Source of the DNA: CAWGCA01 sp963820955
GTDB taxonomy: Bacteria; Pseudomonadota; Gammaproteobacteria; Chromatiales; Chromatiaceae
Length of the DNA: 64,000 nucleotides
Direction: 5' to 3'
NCBI GenBank assembly: GCA_963820955.1
Contig: CAWGCA010000041.1
Span: forward strand, 1-64,000
Positions within the stretch are counted from its first letter, which is position 1, and each line of letters starts with the position of its first letter. The translations under genes and the position numbers were made by a program. Under the pieces are notes generated by a model, which had not been told where the DNA came from, searched no databases, and worked only from the letters and a program-made list of their open reading frames with translations. Below are positions 58,018 to 64,000 of the stretch, piece by piece.

Positions 58018-58655
58018 CAGGTGTCATCGTCCTCAGGCCAGGTTATCAGTTCCACATTATTTTCCACCCGGGCCAGTTGTTCAGCAATTCTAGGGTCGTC
58101 ACTGTTCAATTGGTATCCCTGCACAAACAGGTTACGCAGAATCGCCGCCAATTCGCTGCCTCGGATGCTTGCAGGGGGGGGCTTGTTCGGGAGAACCATC
58201 AGGTGCATGGGTAGGCTGCCCGGTCCGTTGAAGTGTGGCATCTGATATTCGAGTACCAGTTTCAAGAAGCCGATGCGGCCATAATAAGCAGCTTGGCGCT
58301 CCTGTGCTTCGATAAATAACCAGGGGAAGTCGACAAGATTCTTATAATATCTAACAGCATCTTGGCACAACAGGGTACCCCATCCCTTCCCTCGATGTTG
58401 AACATCGACGGCCAGAAAACACAATGCGGCGTAGCGAGGCTCCGGGTTGAGGTCCATCAGATAGAAACCTATGACTTTTTCGTTGACTATGCCTGCATTC
58501 AACCGGTAGCGTCCCTCGGTAACTCGCTTGGCGATTATTTTTTCCGGCTCGCGCTCCCACGCCGGGAAGGCCTCACAATATATGCGGATGGTCTCTAACC
58601 AATAGGTAGCTGAGGTTGGTTCAATCTCAACGGCCGTCAAGTATTGGTTCAGCAT
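58017..58655 (-). CDS. GNAT family N-acetyltransferase
   Basis: The protein has 212 residues. CFLAVDVQHRGKGWGTLLCQDAV carries the acetyl-CoA loop (Q/R-x-x-G-x-G/W), followed by IEAQERQAAYYGRIGF. The rear 60 residues are an added segment (NKPPPASIRGSELAAILRN). The start at 58655 has GGGAG eight bases ahead. Leading a polyamine operon, it is a good candidate polyamine or agmatine acetyltransferase, but the substrate is inferred. Confidence 0.82.
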   Translation of the reverse strand: MLNQYLTAVEIEPTSATYWLETIRIYCEAFPAWEREPEKIIAKRVTEGRYRLNAGIVNEKVIGFYLMDLNPEPRYAALCFLAVDVQHRGKGWGTLLCQDAVRYYKNLVDFPWLFIEAQERQAAYYGRIGFLKLVLEYQMPHFNGPGSLPMHLMVLPNKPPPASIRGSELAAILRNLFVQGYQLNSDDPRIAEQLARVENNVELITWPEDDDT

Positions 58656-59110
58656 ATCTGTATTCTCCCAAATACAGCTCCATGGATAGGCGTTTCGGAA
58701 ACAAGTTTCCAGGTGTGCAACGGATTCCAATTTCCACTCACAGACAATACCAAATATCGAACCTGCTAGATCACATAGCCACTACCATCCGCGCCAGGTG
58801 GGTAATTTCAACAGATCGCCTGGATCGGATAGCAGAAACAACCTGTAACAAAATTCCCTTTATCAGAAACACACTGGAAAGATCTTTGCATTATCTTTTA
58901 ATAGGGCGCCGGGTAGTCCTTTTTATCCCAATTGATGTTGGATAGGAATACAGGTTTTTCGCCGAAGCGTCATCGTTTAGGCCACCATCGTATTTCGATG
59001 GGGGACCTGTAATAAGGCGCATAAGAGGGATGTTGAATAAAGTTCATTACATTCAGATACATGGGATAGGTTTTAAATTTTAAATTGGTTAACAGACAGG
59101 AGAATCAGAT

Positions 59111-59509
59111 ATGAAAAAGATACTAGTCGCTATTGCGATGTCCGCATTTTTAACGATGAGTAACGCAGTATGGTCGCACCATGCGGCTGAAGGCATTGTG
59201 TCCGCCGATATCTGGTTGATGGTGGATGGGTTGCTGGAGGATGCGGATAGTCCTCATCTGGATATGGATTTCACCACCATGGATACAACTTCATTGGTTA
59301 CCAGTGTCACAATACCCACGGAAGATGTAGACGATTTTGTTGATGCAGTTTATGAAGGTCTGGATGAGATGGCGGGTGGAGCAGAGAACGTGGATGTTTT
59401 TACAACCGACTTTGACGACGGTACCACCGAAGTCGCGATCTACGAGCCAATTGGATCAGGCCAGAGCCAGGATGTGCCTGAGGTGCCTGCCAATGACAAT
59501 CCGATGTAG
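59111..59509 (+). CDS. Small acidic exported protein, unknown
   Basis: The protein has 132 residues. A signal peptide (MKKILVAIAMSAFLTMSNAVWS) precedes HHAAEGIVSADIWLMVDGLL. The mature part is strongly acidic (about 28 Asp/Glu, hardly any basic residues). GGAG lies before the start. No family recognised. A metal (HH) or cation-binding role is a guess. It is convergent with the cytochrome gene. Confidence 0.75.
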   Translation: MKKILVAIAMSAFLTMSNAVWSHHAAEGIVSADIWLMVDGLLEDADSPHLDMDFTTMDTTSLVTSVTIPTEDVDDFVDAVYEGLDEMAGGAENVDVFTTDFDDGTTEVAIYEPIGSGQSQDVPEVPANDNPM

Positions 59510-59860
59510 TGAGTAATAACAGGTTTAATACATCTTGGATACAACCCGATCCGTAAAAGGCGAGGGAAGTATGTGATCAAATCGACCACGGGTGGTGGTG
59601 ATACGCCACCACCCGATCGAGCAAGTCCATCGTTTTATCCGAGTTTATGCGCTCAAAGCAGCGCGACAGAAATATTTTCCAGTTTACAACTTCGCTGAGT
59701 GCAATAGGACCGACGTAGGCAGTGCGCATCGAGTCCCACTGCCCGTCACTGCCACCATCGTCCAAAGGTGCAACCTTCGGTCCTTCTCTGCTGCAGCTAA
59801 CCTTGTTAGCCGAGTTTCCCGAGATCAAACGTGTCAGCACGGAGTTTGCATCTACCGCAC
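59510..59860. other. Intergenic region with one hairpin
   Basis: A GC hairpin (GGGTGGTGG / CCACCACCC, near 59585-59611) may end transcription of the acidic protein gene. An open frame on the minus strand (59577-59903) overlaps it and has no recognisable product, so I do not call a gene. Confidence 0.4.
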
Positions 59861-59893
59861 AAAAAAAGGCCCACCGCGAATACGCGATGGGCC
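59861..59893 (-). terminator. Terminator of the cytochrome gene
   Basis: Read on the minus strand, GGCCCA and CGCG pair with CGCG and TGGGCC around a short loop and a seven-T run follows. It lies 24 bases after the stop at 59917. Confidence 0.9.
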
Positions 59894-59916
59894 TGTCTAA
59901 CAACTGTTGTCAGGCT

Positions 59917-61629
59917 CTATTTGACAAGCAGAACGGCAAGGGCATGATCGATGGTTTCCGCACGCAGGCTGGCACCATCATAAAGTTGTTTGAATCGGGC
60001 CACTTCTGTATTGGTTTCATCAAGGAACAAGTCTTGAATGAAACCATAGGCCAGGGTCTGGAACTGGAGTTCTACATAGACTGTATAGTAACCCGTGTAA
60101 GGCACCGTGATCCGGTAGGTGACAGAGTCACTACCATTGTTAAAGTTGTCATCCGCCAAGGCGGCCCCTCGTACCGCGATGTCGTCGGGAACGCTGGATT
60201 TGTCGAAGCCTACCGGAGGAATTCGATTGTCCTTGAGGTATTCGGCGGCGCGTAGCAGTGTGTAGGTGACGTTGCCATCGGTGTTGCCCATGATCGGTTC
60301 ATAGACCTGGACCTGCTCTTCGCTGGTAATTTCGTCATAGTGGGGCTCATAGCGAGCCAGATTTGAGTCAGCATCGACGCCAACGATACTGCCGTCCGGG
60401 TTCATAGCACCTGATTCAAACACAATTTTTCCAAAGGCATCCCTTACCACCAAATGAACAAAGGCGCGACGAGACGGGAAACTTGTCGGGAACTTATGCC
60501 CACTGTGGTTGTTAACCTCCAGGTTAACAACAATCTCTCCATTGATATGAGATGCCGCGATATTCAGGCTGGCAGCAGACTTCAGCATGGCGCGAGTGCC
60601 CGCGATGGCCTTGTCAAACCCAGTGGCGGTAATGCCAAGGGTCTCTTTATTATTCGCCATGATATCGAGCATGGCCGAGTTGCCGCCCAGTAATGTGTGG
60701 CGCGGAAAATCGTTGCGTGGGGCCAGAAAGGAAGGACGGTTGGCGATCTTCACCCCCTGGGTCTTCGGCATATGACAGTTCTGGCAAGTCTCTTCGGTAT
60801 CGGCGAAGGCGCTGTTCTCCCATTCGGAATAGACCATCTGCTCCGGAAACTCGCCAGTGGCCAGATTTCCCTGCGCATCGACGAACGGGGTCTTCAGATT
60901 GTGGCAGGATGCGCAGAGCGCAGAATCCGACATGTGTCCCCCCCAGCTAGGCTGGAAACCCGTGTTGTTGAGCATGGGATTGATGCGCGGGTCGGTATAC
61001 TGACCGAAGGCGGTTCGATTCACGTTTTTGCCCAGATCGACAATGCTGAAGTTACCGGAAAAGCCAGCCTCTGTGCCCAGGTCGACGGTGTCATCGATCT
61101 GATGGCAGAGGGTGCAGCTTACACCGTTCATCCCGAGATCGTAGTAGGGGTTGTTGGGGTTCAGAAAACCCTCCTGCAGGGTGGTGGGAAGGGCGCCGTC
61201 CTGGCTGGCCTCTACATGGGCCATGGGGGCGTGACAACGGGTGCACTTGTCGTTCACCACCTCCTCCAGATGAGGGTTGCGTTCAATTTCGCTGGCCATC
61301 TTGGCCCGCCAGAAAGGGTCGCGGGTGGCGTTCGCCATCATTGATGTGGACCAGTCCGTTTCTATCGAGACATCGTTGTTTTGTGCATCCTGCAATCCGT
61401 TGTGACAACTGCCACAGTTGTCAGATCCGGCGAAATGGGTCGACCAGAATCCCGCATCGGCGGGTCCCGCTTCAGCAGCCAACTCTGCGATTGGAGCCTG
61501 ACTAGTGGTAGTGCCACCACCTCCGTTATTGCCACCACCTCCGTTTTGCCCTCCAGGACCACGCGCGGCACTGACCTGAGTCGCGAGTACAAGCAAAGAG
61601 AAAAACAGCATAGTTCGTCTTCGGGGCAT
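59917..61629 (-). CDS. Five-haem cytochrome c family protein
   Basis: The protein has 570 residues. Signal peptide (MPRRRTMLFFSLLVLATQVSA), a Gly/Asn-rich linker, then five CxxCH sites in the first ~320 residues: CGSCH, CTRCH, CTLCH, CASCH, CQNCH. A beta-rich domain without haem sites makes up the rest (INGEIVVNLEVNNHSGHKFP...). This resembles cytochrome c554-like multihaem proteins. The start at 61629 is set by GGAGGAG. It is a periplasmic electron carrier or an oxidoreductase; the partner is unknown. An upstream extension of the frame to 61749 is not coding. Confidence 0.88.
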   Translation of the reverse strand: MPRRRTMLFFSLLVLATQVSAARGPGGQNGGGGNNGGGGTTTSQAPIAELAAEAGPADAGFWSTHFAGSDNCGSCHNGLQDAQNNDVSIETDWSTSMMANATRDPFWRAKMASEIERNPHLEEVVNDKCTRCHAPMAHVEASQDGALPTTLQEGFLNPNNPYYDLGMNGVSCTLCHQIDDTVDLGTEAGFSGNFSIVDLGKNVNRTAFGQYTDPRINPMLNNTGFQPSWGGHMSDSALCASCHNLKTPFVDAQGNLATGEFPEQMVYSEWENSAFADTEETCQNCHMPKTQGVKIANRPSFLAPRNDFPRHTLLGGNSAMLDIMANNKETLGITATGFDKAIAGTRAMLKSAASLNIAASHINGEIVVNLEVNNHSGHKFPTSFPSRRAFVHLVVRDAFGKIVFESGAMNPDGSIVGVDADSNLARYEPHYDEITSEEQVQVYEPIMGNTDGNVTYTLLRAAEYLKDNRIPPVGFDKSSVPDDIAVRGAALADDNFNNGSDSVTYRITVPYTGYYTVYVELQFQTLAYGFIQDLFLDETNTEVARFKQLYDGASLRAETIDHALAVLLVK

Positions 61630-62282
61630 CAAAATACTCCTCCACGGGATGTCACAAAATTTGAGAAACGGAGACGCGCCCTTGCTGCAGATGGAGAACC
61701 CAATCGGGAGCGCAGTTATTAGTTCGTCATTCGGAAGTGGATTTTCCACAAACTGGAGCGCAGATCAACTTCACCTGTCAGGTCTCCGGAGTTTGAAACA
61801 GGGGATTTTTTTGGGTGCGAAATGGCGACTGCTCGTGTTGTTTGTTTCCCTTGTTGAGAGCCAATCTTGAGGGGAGGGCGGGTATTCTCCAGCCAACCGG
61901 CCTGTTTGCGGTCAATTAAAATAAAACGATAAAAAACAGTTGGTTAAATGTATATTATTTGGCTTTTTGAACAGCTTAATACGGCTAGGCCCGTAACTTA
62001 CAGAGCCATCCTTTAGCTGGGCCTGATGAGGATTCCGACAGCAAAATAGGCCTGTGCGCTCTGGCATTTCATGGCTGTTAAATGGGGTCGGAACAGCAAT
62101 TCTGGATACAACTTGTTACACACTCTTACACATTTGAAACAGAAACAATAAATTAATTGTGGGATATGACACGAAATATTTATCTGGATGGGTTGGAGCG
62201 GACTGGTTATAAAACCGAGTCAAGCGTTTTTCCCGCGGAATGTCGTGTGATGAGGTTGGAAAAGTCGGCTAGGATCGAAAGA
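61630..62282. other. Long intergenic region
   Basis: About 650 bases with no gene. It contains the ribosome site and promoter area of the cytochrome gene at its left end and is AT-rich in the middle (61910-62170). Nothing else seen. Confidence 0.4.
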
Positions 62283-62933
62283 CTATTCCCCCGTCGATTT
62301 TCGTAGTGCCTCTTCGCGTTCCCGAAGGATCTTGATCTGAAACAGGTTGTTGCGTTCCTCCTCCTCCAGTATCGATTCAATATAATGAATCGTTTTCCGA
62401 TAGCGCGGAATGATGTTGTATTTGAGGGCATTGACCCGTTTCTGCGCCTTGCGCTGTTCCGCCATCAAACGACCCAGGGCCATCTCCACTTCACCCAGCC
62501 GGGTAAGCAGTGCTGCAGCCTCGGTGAGACTTTTGCGGGTTTCGTCGAAGCTGGCATCGGTGCCGAGCAGGCCGAGCGGTTCCAAAGGTAGTTTTTTCGC
62601 GTTGATGGCGGGGTATTCAATGCCCAGGGAGCGTCGAGGAATAATATCGATCTGTAGGGTAGGGGCGGTGCCCAGGGCCGCCTGCTGCAGTGCTCGGCTG
62701 CCCATCTGCAGATGCGATAGACTGAGCCAGCGGTAGGCCTTCTTAACGGCCTCTTTGGTTTTATAGCGCAGCTTGCGATACTCCCCTATCCGTTCATACA
62801 CCAGGCGGGTCAGAAGTTCACGCTTGCGTTCCAGCAGGGAATAACCATCCTCCAGAAACTGTACCTGCTTTCTGAGATCGAGCAGGGTGTTTTTGGTAGG
62901 CGGGACCTTGATCAGCTGGCTTTGACCTGTCAT
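62283..62933 (-). CDS. atpD (ntpD): V/A-type ATP synthase subunit D
   Basis: The protein has 216 residues. VPPTKNTLLDLRKQVQFLEDGYSLLERKRELL and a matching C-terminal helix (RRVNALKYNIIPRYRKTIHYIE-like) form the long coiled coil of the central stalk subunit D. It lies directly after subunit B (stop 62934), as in A/V-type operons. Confidence 0.92.
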   Translation of the reverse strand: MTGQSQLIKVPPTKNTLLDLRKQVQFLEDGYSLLERKRELLTRLVYERIGEYRKLRYKTKEAVKKAYRWLSLSHLQMGSRALQQAALGTAPTLQIDIIPRRSLGIEYPAINAKKLPLEPLGLLGTDASFDETRKSLTEAAALLTRLGEVEMALGRLMAEQRKAQKRVNALKYNIIPRYRKTIHYIESILEEEERNNLFQIKILREREEALRKSTGE

Positions 62934-64000
62934 TTACCCTTTACCGCTGTGGTGGTACTTCGCCAGATCGGTTTCGCTCACGCGGGTAAGCTCATCTTTG
63001 GGGAACATGCTCAGCAGTTCCCATGAGAGGTTGAGGGTCTCGATGATGGAGCGGTCCTCGTCCTCGCCTTGTCCAACGAAGCGCTGATCGAACTGGTTGG
63101 CAAACTCGAGGTAGCGCTGATCCCGTTCCGACAGTTCGTCCGCGCCGATGATCGATGCCAGGTTGCGTGTCTCCTGGGCCTTGGCGTACATGGCATAGAG
63201 CTGATTCGCCACCCGCGGATGGTCTTCGCGGGTATCGTCCTTGCCGATACCATCTTTCATTAGACGTGAGAGAGAGGGCGAAACATGCACCGGGGGATAG
63301 ACCCCCTGGTTGTGGAGGTCACGACTGAGGACAATCTGCCCCTCGGTGATGTAGCCGGTCAGGTCCGGAATCGGATGGGTTATGTCGTCGGACGGCATGG
63401 TGACCACCGGTACCATAGTGACCGAGCCATGGCGGTCCCGGATGCGTCCGGAACGTTCATAGATCTCCGCCAGATCGGAGTAAAGATAGCCGGGATAGCC
63501 TTTCCGTGACGGCACGTCACCCTTGGCGGTTGCGACCTCACGCAGGGCCTCCGCGTAATTGGTCATATCGGTGAGTACCACCAGGACGTGACGGTCCAGT
63601 TCGAAAGCGAGGAACTCGGCGGCGGTTAGGGCAACTCTCGGCAGGGCCAGCCGCTCCACCGGTGGATCATCGGCCAGGTTGATATACATCACCACGTTGC
63701 CCAGCACCCCGGAGGAGGCGAACTCTTCCTGAAAGAAACGGGCATCCGCGTAGGAAACCCCCATGGCGGCAAAGACGATGGAGAAGCTGGATTCTTCGTC
63801 CACCAGTTTCGCCTGGCGTACGATTTGTGCCGCGAGCCGGTTGTGAGGCAGGCCGGAGGCGGAGAAAATCGGCAGCTTCTGACCTCGGACCAGAGAGTTG
63901 AGACCGTCTATGGTGGATATTCCGGTTTGGATAAACTCTCGCGGATAGGTGCGGGCGGCGGGGTTGGTGGCCGAGCCGCTGACGCCGCGCCGGAGGTTGG
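62934..64000 (-). CDS. atpB (ntpB): V/A-type ATP synthase subunit B, C-terminal part
   Basis: Open to the window edge; about 355 residues are visible. FIQTGISTIDGLNSLVRGQKLPIFSASGLPHN is the B-subunit version of the nucleotide site (degenerate P-loop), followed by VDEESSFSIVFAAMGVSYADARFF. The apparent Met at 63803 is the Val of LVDEESS and not the start; coding continues to 64000. The enzyme is an ion-translocating V/A-type ATPase, less common than F-type in gammaproteobacteria. Confidence 0.93.
   Translation of the reverse strand, partial: NLRRGVSGSATNPAARTYPREFIQTGISTIDGLNSLVRGQKLPIFSASGLPHNRLAAQIVRQAKLVDEESSFSIVFAAMGVSYADARFFQEEFASSGVLGNVVMYINLADDPPVERLALPRVALTAAEFLAFELDRHVLVVLTDMTNYAEALREVATAKGDVPSRKGYPGYLYSDLAEIYERSGRIRDRHGSVTMVPVVTMPSDDITHPIPDLTGYITEGQIVLSRDLHNQGVYPPVHVSPSLSRLMKDGIGKDDTREDHPRVANQLYAMYAKAQETRNLASIIGADELSERDQRYLEFANQFDQRFVGQGEDEDRSIIETLNLSWELLSMFPKDELTRVSETDLAKYHHSGKG

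Noticed and set aside
59577..59903. 108-codon frame on the minus strand after the cytochrome gene
   Set aside because: It begins within the cytochrome terminator and has no recognisable product.
63784..63803. Start of subunit B at 63803
   Set aside because: The codon is GTG for Val in the conserved LVDEESS; coding continues to the window end.

Overview
The window reads as a chromosomal segment of a gammaproteobacterium. Supporting this are the queA-tgt-yajC-secD-secF block followed by suhB, a V/A-type ATP synthase end, a TRAP transporter, multiheme cytochrome and flavin-based electron-transfer genes, and a large exosortase-linked exopolysaccharide (EPS) locus. A Chromatiales-like or sulfur-oxidiser-like lineage would fit, but nothing in the sequence fixes the species. 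The backbone is GC-rich. Two EPS stretches (about 23.3-31.2 kb and 33.1-36.6 kb) are clearly AT-rich.

Layout. 0-4.1 kb (minus): a TAXI-type TRAP uptake system (receptor, fused permease, UspA-like protein). 4.5-6.5 kb: a Sel1-repeat lipoprotein convergent with a secreted proline/glutamine-repeat protein that carries an Hsp20-like domain. 6.7-13.6 kb (minus): a redox and modification cluster. It encodes a giant membrane protein joining a spermidine-synthase-like module, an FMN-binding domain with a flavinylation motif and a NosR/NapH-like ferredoxin membrane module. Downstream is a translationally coupled AmmeMemoRadiSam operon that contains two very small envelope proteins. 14.4-46.4 kb: the EPS and protein-sorting locus. 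It holds an outer-membrane barrel, a VPLPx-CTERM substrate, export protein, chain-length regulator, tyrosine autokinase, locus ATPase, a rmlA/rmlB deletion remnant, two sulfotransferases, flippase, polymerase, several glycosyltransferases (one frameshifted), a Tat-exported lyase-like protein, an exosortase-EpsI fusion, a WecA-like initiating transferase, gmd and fcl for GDP-fucose, a TIGR03790-like protein and a PrsT-like TPR lipoprotein. It ends beside a tRNA-Leu.

46.8-53.9 kb: queA, tgt, yajC, secD, secF, a small hypothetical gene and suhB. 54.3-54.5 kb: a MITE-like element. 55.2-58.7 kb (minus): a tightly overlapping polyamine operon encoding an acetyltransferase, an ACL5-like aminopropyltransferase, an agmatinase-family ureohydrolase and an HDAC-like acetylpolyamine amidohydrolase. 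59.1-61.6 kb: a small acidic secreted protein convergent with a five-haem cytochrome. 62.3-64.0 kb: V/A-ATPase subunits D and B (B runs off the end).

How it works together. The EPS genes form a nearly complete Wzx/Wzy-type pathway: WecA-like initiation, glycosyltransferases, sulfation, GDP-fucose supply, flipping, polymerisation, length control by Wzz plus kinase, and export. An exosortase is available to sort a co-encoded VPLPx-CTERM protein. The locus also carries decay and mobile debris: the rml deletion, a frameshifted glycosyltransferase, and a group II intron 3' remnant inside a MITE-like element whose sequence family recurs 18 kb away. The two best candidates for an undescribed system are the flavinylated-fusion plus AmmeMemoRadiSam cluster with its tiny Tat protein, and the four-gene polyamine acetylation/ureohydrolase operon. 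All family assignments were made by reading motifs, with no database search.
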